Shown: positions 17,735 through 25,640 of the stretch, one piece after another
How the letters are laid out: each line of letters begins with the position of its first letter
Numbering within the stretch: the first letter of the stretch is position 1
Origin: Deltaproteobacteria bacterium
Lineage (GTDB): Bacteria > Desulfobacterota > Deferrimicrobia > Deferrimicrobiales > Deferrimicrobiaceae
Assembly (NCBI GenBank): GCA_016218975.1
Contig: JACRCO010000093.1
Span: 1-49,647, forward strand
Reading direction: 5' to 3'
DNA length: 49,647 nucleotides
Made by a program: the position numbers and the translations under genes
Notes under the pieces: model-generated
The model's input: the letters and a program-made list of their open reading frames with translations, nothing else
The model's database searches: none
What the model was told of the DNA's origin: nothing

Positions 17735-18243
17735 TCCACCGTCGCCCAGCGCGTGGCGTTGAGAAGGAGATAGTACTTGCCGCCGATCTGCGTTTTTGGA
17801 ACGGGGGCGATGGAGTAGAGCACACGGTCTACCCACGGCACGATCAGTTCGACACCGTGCGTCAGGCGGATTTTGTATGCTTCACCGGGCGCGGCGGCGG
17901 AAGGTAAGGTGGATGCGGAGGCCGATGCGGATGAAGCTGCGGGTGCGTTGTTGCCGTCCCTCGCGATGTCCAGCGACGTAAGAGCTGCACTCTGCAAATT
18001 CCCCCCGATGCGGTGCCGGCAGAGAGAAGCGGCTTCGGCAAGCGCTGCCGTCCTGGCCTTCCGGTAATCCGCCCGGGCGTTGATCGCGAATTTCCTCGCC
18101 GCGAAATGGGCCGCCGTTTCGACGGCCCCCTGGCACGACCATAAAAACAGGAGCTGGATGATGCCGAAAATGGCCGTCAACAGGACGGTTGCTCCTATGA
18201 GGAAGCCGACCATCGCCGTTCCCCGGTTACTTCGAAGCCGCAT
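17731..18243 (-). CDS. TadE/TadG-like pilus protein
   Basis: The 170-residue product has a short basic leader (RLRSNRGTA), a hydrophobic segment (MVGFLIGATVLLTAIFGIIQL) and a periplasmic part with an Ala/Ser-rich tract. It resembles TadE-type pseudopilins but lacks the usual glutamate after the cleavage site. ATG 18243 gives the basic leader and overlaps flp by 17 bases. ATG 18213 has a better ribosome site (GGGGA) but would remove the leader. The start is therefore uncertain. Confidence 0.65.
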   Translation of the reverse strand: MRLRSNRGTAMVGFLIGATVLLTAIFGIIQLLFLWSCQGAVETAAHFAARKFAINARADYRKARTAALAEAASLCRHRIGGNLQSAALTSLDIARDGNNAPAASSASASASTLPSAAAPGEAYKIRLTHGVELIVPWVDRVLYSIAPVPKTQIGGKYYLLLNATRWATVE

Positions 18244-18481
18244 AGGTGGAAAGGTTTTTCTGGTTGGCTTCTTTTTCCGCATTGCCTGCAAGCGATTTCA
18301 CATTCGCATCCTCGATACCTGACATCGCCTTGACGATTGTGTAAAACTGGTTGCGGAGCTGGTTCCCGAAGATGTTGACGACCCCGATCGCCGCGATTGC
18401 AACAAGCGCCACGATGATGATGTACTCCGTGAGGCCCTGTCCCTTGCGATTACGAGCCTTCCTTCTTTTTGCCGTTTCCAT
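18227..18481 (-). CDS. flp: Flp-type major pilin
   Basis: The 84-residue pilin starts at ATG 18481, about 6 bases after AAAGGAGC. It has the basic leader KRRKARNRKGQG, predicted cleavage after that glycine, and the mature N-terminus LTEYIIIVALVAIAAIGVV with the Glu-Tyr pair typical of Flp pilins. The C-terminal extension (about 40 residues, Lys/Asn/Ala-rich) is longer than in many Flp pilins. It is first in the tad operon and lies just downstream of a sigma-54-type promoter at 18519-18533. Confidence 0.93.
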   Translation of the reverse strand: METAKRRKARNRKGQGLTEYIIIVALVAIAAIGVVNIFGNQLRNQFYTIVKAMSGIEDANVKSLAGNAEKEANQKNLSTYAASK

Positions 18482-18518
18482 GCCTTGCTCCTTTCTGTGG
18501 AATGTTGGCGGGAAGGTG

Positions 18519-18533
18519 AGCAAGGAACATTCC
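18519..18533 (-). promoter_or_regulatory. Sigma-54-type promoter for the tad operon
   Basis: Read on the minus strand, GG (18533-18532), ten bases, then GC (18521-18520) with TTGCT at the -12 element (18523-18519) and GGAATG at -24. Transcription would start near 18508, leaving a 27-base leader before flp that holds the ribosome binding site. The -24 half deviates from TGGCAC at three positions. The gene just upstream encodes a sigma-54 activator, which supports the call. Confidence 0.6.
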
Positions 18534-18549
18534 GGTCCGCCGCGAGGGT

Positions 18550-18584
18550 CGGACAAATAAAAACTCCCCAAGATGCGGGGAGTT
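18550..18584 (-). terminator. Rho-independent terminator after the FHA sigma-54 activator gene
   Basis: On the minus strand AACTCCCC (18584-18577) pairs perfectly with GGGGAGTT (18569-18562) around a 7-base loop, followed by TTTTATTTGT. It lies 70 bases after the activator stop and before the flp promoter, so the activator and the pilus operon are separate transcription units. Confidence 0.85.
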
Positions 18585-18638
18585 GGAGGGGTGCGATCGG
18601 GTGAAGGGGAATTAACTGGTAATGGGAAGTCTGATTAT

Positions 18639-18667
18639 CGGACCATCGGTCCGGTTACCGGTCGGAC
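18639..18667. promoter_or_regulatory. Inverted-repeat cluster, candidate activator site for the tad promoter
   Basis: CGGACC (18639-18644), three bases, GGTCCG (18648-18653), nine bases, then CGGACC again from 18663. The middle copy forms an inverted repeat with each neighbour. It overlaps the last codons of the activator gene and lies about 110-130 bases upstream of the sigma-54 -24 box, the usual distance for an enhancer site. Binding by the adjacent activator is inference. Confidence 0.45.
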
Positions 18668-20016
18668 CCTGGAGAGCGTATCCCGTACTTTTTCAGCTTC
18701 TCGAACATGGTGGATTTCGCGATTCCCAGCTCCTTCGCGGTGCGGGTCTTGTTCCAGTTCTGGCGCGAAAGCTCCGCGAGGATGTTGCCCCTTTCCGATC
18801 GCTCCCAGCGCGTGAGTGCATCGTCCGAGGCGTCCGGACGATCCGATGCCGTTTCCTTTTCCAGCAGGAATGAGAAATCATCCGGATGGAGAGAGGTCCC
18901 GTCGCTCATGACGACCGCCCTCTGCACGGCGTTGCGGAGTTCGCGGACGTTTCCCGGCCAGGCGTGCGCCTGCAGGAGTTCCGAGGTCGCTCCGGAGATA
19001 TCCGGAATCGGCTTGTCGGTCCTGGCCGCAATTTCCGAGAGGAAATGGAGGGCGATAGGCAGGATGTCCTCCCTGCGGTCGCGAAGCGGTGGGACTGTGA
19101 TCGTTATGGCGCCGATCCGGAAGTAAAGATCGTCTCGAAAAGCCTTTCGGGAGATCTCCTCCCGCAGGCTCCGGTTCGTGGCTGCTATGATGCGCACGTC
19201 GACCAGGATCGTCTCGTTCCCGCCGACGCGCTTTATTTCCTTCTGCTCCAGCGCCCGCAGGAGTTTCGGCTGAAGCGCGAGCGGCAGTTCGCCGATTTCG
19301 TCGAGGAAAATCGTGCCTCCGTGCGCCGTCTCGAACGCCCCTCTCCGCTGCGCCGTGGCCCCCGTGAACGATCCCTTCTCGTGGCCGAACAATTCGCTTT
19401 CGATGAGTTCCGGCGATATCGCGCCGCAGTTAACTACCACAAAGGGACGGTCCTTTCGGCAGGAAGAATCGTGGATCCCCCGGGACACGAGCTCTTTCCC
19501 GCTTCCCGTTTCTCCCTCGATAAGCACGGGAAAATCGGAAGCACCCACGCGGCGGATATTTTCGAAAAGCTTAGCAATAATAGGTGAATTGCCGATCAAG
19601 CCAAATGTAGAAGATGAGGTTTCACGTTTGACTCCGCCACGCCTGGTCGAAACCTCTGGTTGCTGATTTTGCCCCTGGGATACGGTCGGCGGCTCCGCCC
19701 CCGAATTCGGGAAATCCTCCCGGGAGAAGTGAATCTGGTAGGGTCCCACGCCGAAGACGTGCCCGTTTTCCAGGAGGAGCTGGGTTATGCGTTTTCCCGA
19801 ATGGAAAGTTCCGTTCCTGCTGGTATCCGAAAGGAAGTATTGATCGCCGACCCTGAATATGCGGGCATGAAGCCGGGAAACCGAAGGATCCGGGAGTTGG
19901 AGATCCGCCTCCCTTCCCCTGCCGATCTTCACTTCCTTGACGCCCAAACGGATTTCGACGCTCATCCCGTTCGAAATCGAAACGGAGATTTTGGCGGGTT
20001 TGTCTGCGGATATCAT
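18655..20016 (-). CDS. FHA-domain sigma-54-dependent transcriptional activator
   Basis: The 453-residue protein has an N-terminal FHA domain (about residues 20-98: KIGRGREADLQLPDPSVSRLHA split here, then DTSRNGTFHSGKRI), which binds phosphothreonine, in place of a receiver domain. Next come an AAA+ sigma-54 domain (Walker A GETGSGKE, Walker B GTIFLDEIGE) and a Fis-type helix-turn-helix. The loop that contacts sigma-54 reads GSFTGA, not the usual GAFTGA. ATG 20016 follows GGAGGA by 7 bases. An FHA input suggests control by a Ser/Thr kinase such as the one at 8925. The tad operon just downstream is its likely target. Both links are inference. Confidence 0.94.
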   Translation of the reverse strand: MISADKPAKISVSISNGMSVEIRLGVKEVKIGRGREADLQLPDPSVSRLHARIFRVGDQYFLSDTSRNGTFHSGKRITQLLLENGHVFGVGPYQIHFSREDFPNSGAEPPTVSQGQNQQPEVSTRRGGVKRETSSSTFGLIGNSPIIAKLFENIRRVGASDFPVLIEGETGSGKELVSRGIHDSSCRKDRPFVVVNCGAISPELIESELFGHEKGSFTGATAQRRGAFETAHGGTIFLDEIGELPLALQPKLLRALEQKEIKRVGGNETILVDVRIIAATNRSLREEISRKAFRDDLYFRIGAITITVPPLRDRREDILPIALHFLSEIAARTDKPIPDISGATSELLQAHAWPGNVRELRNAVQRAVVMSDGTSLHPDDFSFLLEKETASDRPDASDDALTRWERSERGNILAELSRQNWNKTRTAKELGIAKSTMFEKLKKYGIRSPGSDR

Positions 20017-20153
20017 TTCCGTCCTCCGGGGTTTTCCATCGGGTAAAGCAAACCGGATGCCGGAAGTTTACCTCATTTTTCTCCGGATTTGCCCCGGGAT
20101 TCCGCTTTCAGGCATCAAAGAAATGAATAACGCTCCCTCAAGGAGGGGATGAT

Positions 20154-20600
20154 ATGGCCGGACAGACGCACTCCTGGCTCTGCAGGGCGATAGTGGACAG
20201 CACGCCGGATGCGATGATCTTCGCGGACCGGGACGGGATCATCAGGTTATGGAACCAGGCGGCTGAATCCCTTTTCGGCTACACGTCGAAGGAGGCTATC
20301 GGGAAATCGCTCGATATCATCGTCCCCGAAAACTTAAGGCCCAGGCACTGGGAGGGATACCGCCGAGTCATGGCCACGGGGGAGACGAAGTACGGGAAGG
20401 ACATGCTGGCTGTTCCGGGTATCCGGAAGGACGGGACGCGGGTATCCCTGGAGTTCAGCGTCGCCATATTGCGCGATACCGGCGGTCAGCTGCTTGGCGT
20501 CGCCGCGGTCCTGCGCGACGTTACCACCCGGTGGAAAAAGGAAAAGGATCTTCTTGCCCGCCTGGCCGCCCTCGAGGCGGAACGGAAGGAAGCCGGATAA
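20154..20600 (+). CDS. Stand-alone PAS domain protein
   Basis: The 148-residue protein is one PAS domain (about residues 10-125) with the usual core WNQAAESLFGYTSKEAIGKS and a short coiled tail (KEKDLLARLAALEAERKE). There is no kinase, cyclase or DNA-binding part. ATG 20154 follows AAGGAGGGG. It is divergent from the FHA activator gene with about 137 bases between them. It may be a small ligand or redox sensor acting on another protein through the tail. Cofactor and partner are unknown. Confidence 0.87.
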   Translation: MAGQTHSWLCRAIVDSTPDAMIFADRDGIIRLWNQAAESLFGYTSKEAIGKSLDIIVPENLRPRHWEGYRRVMATGETKYGKDMLAVPGIRKDGTRVSLEFSVAILRDTGGQLLGVAAVLRDVTTRWKKEKDLLARLAALEAERKEAG

Positions 20601-20649
20601 TAGCTCCTGCCGATCGAGCGGTTTTACACTTGCACCGCCGCCGCGAGCT

Positions 20650-22752
20650 TCAGCGAATCACGTGCCGACGGCCCCTCCTCAGCAACGCGATAACCCCAAG
20701 AGGGAAGAGAAGGGCAAGAACCGCGCACAGTTCGGAAAGATCCACATCCGCGGCGCTGTCGCCATGACGATTCGAAATTGCGCAACCGCCTCCACCACCT
20801 CCTCCGCCTGAAGGAGTCGAGGGTGAGGAAGAAGTCGCGGCCGATGCTTCGCTTGAATAGGAGCCGTCGGAGCCGCTGGTCGCCTTCACCCTGTAAAAGT
20901 AGGTGCTGCTCGCAGCCAGCCCTGTGTTATCGATATATGAGGTGGAATTCTGGCTGAGCGCGGCGATCTCGGCAAAGTCGCCTGCAGGATACAGACGCCT
21001 TTCCACAGTGTATCCGGTTTCATTGTCGGAGTCAGGCCAGATCAAATCGACCCGGCTGGAGGATACGGTGGTGGCGGTAAGGCCTGTCGGGGCGGTTACG
21101 GCGGAGGGGCGGAACCGCCCCCACCAGGTCCCCCACATGGAAGTGCTGCCTGATTTGGGCTTGGCGTACTCCTGAATTGTCCAGAATGAGACGTTGTCCG
21201 CCGGGTCAACGGTCGTCCCGCTGTAATCACCCCAGCGGTTGTCTGCTCCGCTTAGAGTCTTGTAGTAGTCCGTTTCCCCGGTTTTAAGGAGGGTCACCGG
21301 TTGCATCGTTTCTGAAGCGTCGCTGCTTCTCCTGGCGGTGTAGTAGGCGCCTATGTACTCGGTAGATGAAGAACCGCTGAATCCTATTCCGACATCGCCG
21401 TCCTGGTTCACCGCAATGGATGGGTAGATGTACCACCGGGAAGCGTGATTGATCCTTCCCTGGTCAGTCGCGGTTAGGGTAAGCGGATTGATCTGGTACC
21501 ACGCCACCTCTATTTTTCCGCCGCTCTGCACGTGATGTGAGGTCCAGACGTAGTCGTTCCTGTAGACGGCGTTTAGAACCCGGGTGTCGCCCGCATCGAT
21601 GGTGTTCGAATTGCCGAGTTGCGGGACACCAGGCAGGAATGAAGTGGAGGTGAATGAATTCACGGAAACCGGCCCCACGTTCTCCCAGGTAGGAACTCCA
21701 CCCGGAAACGTGATTTTAGCGAGGTGCAAGTTGTTGATTCCTTCGTAAGCTATATATTCCGCCCCCGGCGTGCCGAATGTGTGCGCAGGTTGCATCGAGG
21801 AGTCGGATCCTGCCGGATCCCGGAATTCGTAATATTCGAGTTGACTCGGGGCCGAGCCGCCCAGCAATTGGGTTTTCGGGATCGCCCAAGCCTTGCTGTA
21901 CTGGTAAAAATTCAACGTGTTGAACATGTTGGCGGCGATATAAATGTTCACGTTGTCGATGCCGAGGCCCGGGAAATCCGCGGAATTGCTTCGGACCACA
22001 TTGTCCGCGTCCGCGTCCGCGTCTATGGCAACCTTGACCCAGTTACCCTCCGGATCGGATGTTTGCGATACGGCAATCATGATCCAGGAATTCGGCGCGC
22101 TTTCCCCCGCTGCGGATGAGACGATGAATCGTCCGCTGTTCTGATCGAAAAGGACTTTCGGGTCAAAAGTGTTAACTCCGGGAGAATCGGTGAATGTCCA
22201 AAAGTCGTTCAGTGTGACGCGCGATAGGAGATTCCCCGCCTTGTCGAATACCGCGAAGTCGCTGTTGAGTGCGCTGACAAGATGATTCGGCCCCGCGGCT
22301 CCCATCGTGTCAGGGGGAACAATGTCCGGGCCGGGGGGCGGGTTATCTGATCCCGCGAAGCTGTTGTCGAGCGCGGGGGCCATCGATGCGGGGGCGAATA
22401 GAGAGGTCACCACCGCGGAAAGGCTTAACGAGAGCCTCGGGGTGAATATCGGGGTATCGCCGGGTTTTTGGATTCTCCGGAACGGAATTGCGCGATCCCG
22501 CTTCACCGGTTGCGGCCGTGCCGCCGCCCTTGTCTTGACGTCGTGAAGCGATTCCACTGCAGTTGGAACCGGGCGGGTAACTTTGACGCCGACAGTCGTT
22601 TTTCCATCCGACGTGCCCGCGACGGCCGTGCCGCCGATCACGATACCCGCATTTCCTCGCTTTGAGGATTGAAATACGGAAACCTCCGCAAACCCGGTGA
22701 TGAGCAGCACGACGATTGCAGCCAGCATCAGGACGATACGTTTTCGAGACAA
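20650..22752 (-). CDS. Large exported protein with fibronectin type III domain and cysteine-containing C-terminal sorting-type tail
   Basis: The 700-residue product starts at TTG 22752 (GGGAGA 6 bases before) with a signal or anchor helix (IVLMLAAIVVLLITGFAEV). A long region beginning PPDTMGAAGPNHLVSALN resembles secreted beta-propeller proteins. A fibronectin type III domain lies near residues 575-660. The tail is a serine stretch, eight glycines, one cysteine (GGGGCAISN), a hydrophobic helix (LCAVLALLFPLGVIALL) and RRGRR, the layout of cysteine-type C-terminal sorting signals. It is the last gene of the type II secretion unit, after gspM. Likely a secreted or surface-held substrate. Confidence 0.82.
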   Translation of the reverse strand: MSRKRIVLMLAAIVVLLITGFAEVSVFQSSKRGNAGIVIGGTAVAGTSDGKTTVGVKVTRPVPTAVESLHDVKTRAAARPQPVKRDRAIPFRRIQKPGDTPIFTPRLSLSLSAVVTSLFAPASMAPALDNSFAGSDNPPPGPDIVPPDTMGAAGPNHLVSALNSDFAVFDKAGNLLSRVTLNDFWTFTDSPGVNTFDPKVLFDQNSGRFIVSSAAGESAPNSWIMIAVSQTSDPEGNWVKVAIDADADADNVVRSNSADFPGLGIDNVNIYIAANMFNTLNFYQYSKAWAIPKTQLLGGSAPSQLEYYEFRDPAGSDSSMQPAHTFGTPGAEYIAYEGINNLHLAKITFPGGVPTWENVGPVSVNSFTSTSFLPGVPQLGNSNTIDAGDTRVLNAVYRNDYVWTSHHVQSGGKIEVAWYQINPLTLTATDQGRINHASRWYIYPSIAVNQDGDVGIGFSGSSSTEYIGAYYTARRSSDASETMQPVTLLKTGETDYYKTLSGADNRWGDYSGTTVDPADNVSFWTIQEYAKPKSGSTSMWGTWWGRFRPSAVTAPTGLTATTVSSSRVDLIWPDSDNETGYTVERRLYPAGDFAEIAALSQNSTSYIDNTGLAASSTYFYRVKATSGSDGSYSSEASAATSSSPSTPSGGGGGGGGCAISNRHGDSAADVDLSELCAVLALLFPLGVIALLRRGRRHVIR

Positions 22753-22866
22753 CTGTTTCTCCCTACTTGATGTTGTTGTCGATCTTGCCCGGCGCCGGTG
22801 CGTTGTTATCGCAGTTCCATGGAATCCATTGAGAATGTATCGCAGATCGCGCGAAGGGCACTCGGG

Positions 22867-23418
22867 TCACTTCGCAGGGGGAAGCAGGTATCCGATCCGG
22901 AAGGTTCCGTCCACGTACTTGGGATCGTCGTACCTGCTTTTCATCTGGGCGGATCGTATGACGACGGGCAGCGGGCCGTTTTCGAGCCGGACGGCCAGGC
23001 GCACCGCCTCAAGGTAGGTGAGGTTTTCGATCTTCAGGTCGAACGATTCTTCCCGCTGGAATTCCCCGTCCTTCACTCCACCGGACTTGAGGCTGAACGC
23101 GGATGACGGAAATCCGGCCTCCCCGAGCGTGGACGTCAGGCGGGCAAGCGGGGATTCGGCGGCGTTGGCCGCCCCTGCGATACGCCCGGTCTTCTGGCGC
23201 ACTTCCCTGTCGGCCCTCTCAAGCTCCGGACGTATCTGCCTTAGTTCCGCAAGATCCTTCCCCGCCTGTGCATACTGGCGTGACAGACTTTTGATTTTCG
23301 CCCCGCCGGGAATGACGACGAATGACGCCAGCAGGATCAGCGCGGCGGCGATCCCGCCGAAGAAGAGGACCGCTTTTTCACGATCACGAAGCACGGCCCG
23401 TGGTTCCTTTCTCGACAA
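22867..23418 (-). CDS. gspM: Type II secretion protein GspM
   Basis: This 183-residue protein has a short cytosolic start, one helix (AVLFFGGIAAALILLASFVVI), a coiled-coil (QYAQAGKDLAELRQIRPELER) and a periplasmic ferredoxin-like domain. This is the GspM layout, and it follows gspL as expected. GspM stabilises GspL in the inner-membrane platform. The TTG start at 23418 overlaps gspL by 35 bases. GTG 23394 is an alternative giving an 8-residue shorter protein. Confidence 0.82.
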   Translation of the reverse strand: MSRKEPRAVLRDREKAVLFFGGIAAALILLASFVVIPGGAKIKSLSRQYAQAGKDLAELRQIRPELERADREVRQKTGRIAGAANAAESPLARLTSTLGEAGFPSSAFSLKSGGVKDGEFQREESFDLKIENLTYLEAVRLAVRLENGPLPVVIRSAQMKSRYDDPKYVDGTFRIGYLLPPAK

Positions 23419-24760
23419 GGATGGTGAACCGGATCGATCCGCCCCTCGCCGTGCCCTGCGATTCCTGCACCGTGACGTTCATCTCCCGGCCGAAGGAGGA
23501 CGCAAGCGCCGTTCGGAACTTTTCCACCTGCTGCGTGCCGCCTGCTTCGCCCGAAATCCGCATCCGCCCCGACTCATACGAGACTTCCTTCATGACGATG
23601 TTCTCTTTCAGGGGAAGCGACTGTGAGATCTTCCCGAGAGACACCGAAAGCCCCGCGGAGTCGATCCCCATTTCCTTCTGCTGGCGGCGGAGCGACTGGA
23701 CCTTGGCGCGGATCTGGGCAGGTTCAAGTGCGGTCGCTTTTGCGCCGGGGACGGCTTCCGTGAATTCCTTCCGGATCTGTGCCCGCACGGCGGCGATCCT
23801 CCGGGTTTCAGCCCACTGGGCGATCTCAAGCGAGGCAACCGCGGATAGAAGGGCTACCCCCGCCGCGATGCAGGCGATTCGAACGCGCCGCTGTTGCCGT
23901 TTCCGTTCCGATTCCCCCTCGGCGGAGGTACGCAGGGAAAATCCCCCAAGTTCCTTTGCGTGAGAGAAGACCCTGGCGGCGCCATAGGCCAGTGGCGCGG
24001 CATCCCCCGCGCCGTCCGGAAGACGGAACCGCACCGAGCCCGCCAGTTCCTGGGCGAGGCCTGTGGGGGCCTCGCCTATCAACGTCACAGGCAGAAGCAT
24101 ATTCGACGGGGCATCGACCGCCATGCATTCGCGAAGCTCCTTCGCCAGGCTGCCGTCGGAGTCGGCCATCGCGGAGGGAAACTGGCGCGCCCATCGGACG
24201 GCCCCTCCTTCGGTGCGAAGTATCACGATGTCGGAAAGCGTCGAAACGATGAGCCCGTCAGGCAGCGCGTTCCCGGAGAGGAAAGCCGAAAGGATCGACA
24301 CGTGGTCGGTGACGACACGGTCCACGCGGAACCCCGCGCCTGCGAAAAGCGAAACTGTTTTTTCCACGCCTTCCCTGCGTGCGGCCACCGCAAGGTACTT
24401 GCCGGGGTGAGCCGGCGGGGAGGGGAGGAGATCGGAAAGGATAGCCTCGTCCTCGAGCGGAAGGCTCCCCTCGAGTTCCGCGACGTGGATCTTCTTCGCG
24501 AGCGGGAGATCTTTAGCGGGCAGCTCCACCTGGCGCAGGTAGGTCCAGGAGGGCGGCAGGGACAGGACGGCGGGCGGCAGCGTAGCCGACCCTGTACCCT
24601 TGCGAATCTCCTCAGCGAGTTTTCCCGCGTCTTCCGGTCCCCCGTGCGCCTCCCGGCAGGGTACCGTACAGGCGAAAGCAACCCTCGAGGAAAACAGGGT
24701 GGATTCCCACAACACCGCTGAAAGGTTGTTTCGGGTTATCGAAATGCCTAAGACGCTCAT
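23384..24760 (-). CDS. gspL: Type II secretion protein GspL
   Basis: GspL links the cytosolic ATPase GspE to the membrane platform. The 458-residue product has an actin-like PilM/GspL cytosolic domain (about 1-270, starting MSVLGISITRNNLSAVLWE), one membrane helix near residues 295-315 (IACIAAGVALLSAVASLEIA) and a periplasmic domain with a PilN-like helix and ferredoxin-like fold (LSVSLGKISQSLPLKENIV). ATG 24760 lies 9 bases after the gspN stop. Confidence 0.88.
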   Translation of the reverse strand: MSVLGISITRNNLSAVLWESTLFSSRVAFACTVPCREAHGGPEDAGKLAEEIRKGTGSATLPPAVLSLPPSWTYLRQVELPAKDLPLAKKIHVAELEGSLPLEDEAILSDLLPSPPAHPGKYLAVAARREGVEKTVSLFAGAGFRVDRVVTDHVSILSAFLSGNALPDGLIVSTLSDIVILRTEGGAVRWARQFPSAMADSDGSLAKELRECMAVDAPSNMLLPVTLIGEAPTGLAQELAGSVRFRLPDGAGDAAPLAYGAARVFSHAKELGGFSLRTSAEGESERKRQQRRVRIACIAAGVALLSAVASLEIAQWAETRRIAAVRAQIRKEFTEAVPGAKATALEPAQIRAKVQSLRRQQKEMGIDSAGLSVSLGKISQSLPLKENIVMKEVSYESGRMRISGEAGGTQQVEKFRTALASSFGREMNVTVQESQGTARGGSIRFTILVEKGTTGRAS

Positions 24761-24769
24761 TCCCCGTTC

Positions 24770-25630
24770 CTAAAAGAACTGGAACTCTCCCGTCGGCGAC
24801 AGGAGGGTGCCCTTGATCCTCAGATTAGCATTCTTGACGTTTTTCGCCACCAGGTCAAATAGGGCCGCGATCTTGCCCTCAAGCGGATTCTGTATCCGCA
24901 GATGGAAAGTGATCGCCGCGGCGGCGGGGTTGGAAAATCGCACGATCTCTCCCGTCCCGTCGACGGCGGACCCTTCGTAAGTTCCCGTGAAGGACGAAAC
25001 ATGGATGGTCCCTTCCCTGACGACGAACTTCATCCGAACGTCCTTCAAAAGCGCCTCGCGGACGGGAGATTCCTTCGCGGGAATCGGCATGCGCAGCCAC
25101 TGGACGGACCCGTCCCCCGTTCCGGAGACCCGCCCGCCGCCGCTCCGTTTCAATTGAAGGTCTACGGAATCGATCAGGAAACCGACACCGGACGCGGGAG
25201 GGTAAAAGGCGGCCAGGTCGTCCGAACCGATTCGGGAAACGCGAAGTCGAACCTTCCCGGGGTCCGATACCATGGGGGAAGTGCGTATATCGACCGAAGC
25301 CGTTCCACGGGTCGCCCTTAGATGAAACGGAAGCCATCGAAACAGCCCCGTCCATTCGAATGCGGCGAGGACGGAATCGAAGGATACGGCGGCTCCCCCG
25401 CGCGGTGAGAGGACAGCGTTCCGGCATTCGACCCCCAGCGGGAATACGATGCGGGCGTTTTCGTATGTCAGGTCGTATCCCGCCCGGGAGAGCGCCGAAC
25501 GCAGCGGCGAAAGAAAGGCATCGCCGGGAAGGGTGTACAGGAACGTGAAAAGAAAGATCAGGGCGAAAAGAAGGATGCCCAGGGCCGCGAAAATCCGGCG
25601 GCCCCGGGCCAAACCGTTAATGTGCCGCAC
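24770..25630 (-). CDS. gspN: Type II secretion protein GspN
   Basis: The 286-residue protein has one N-terminal helix (IFAALGILLFALIFLFTFLY) followed by LPGDAFLSPLRSALSRAGY, typical of GspN, and a long periplasmic beta-rich domain in the AsmA-like style ending with LRIKGTLLSPTGEFQF. GspN is an accessory type II secretion protein of uncertain role, common in Deltaproteobacteria. The start is GTG 25630, 10 bases after the stop of the exported protein gene before it, with GGTGAG just upstream. Confidence 0.83.
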   Translation of the reverse strand: MRHINGLARGRRIFAALGILLFALIFLFTFLYTLPGDAFLSPLRSALSRAGYDLTYENARIVFPLGVECRNAVLSPRGGAAVSFDSVLAAFEWTGLFRWLPFHLRATRGTASVDIRTSPMVSDPGKVRLRVSRIGSDDLAAFYPPASGVGFLIDSVDLQLKRSGGGRVSGTGDGSVQWLRMPIPAKESPVREALLKDVRMKFVVREGTIHVSSFTGTYEGSAVDGTGEIVRFSNPAAAAITFHLRIQNPLEGKIAALFDLVAKNVKNANLRIKGTLLSPTGEFQFF

Positions 25631-25640
25631 TTCTCACCAT

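Noticed and set aside
18121-18150. TGGCACG inside the TadE/TadG-like gene as a sigma-54 promoter
   Set aside because: It is within coding sequence and lacks the GC element at the required spacing.
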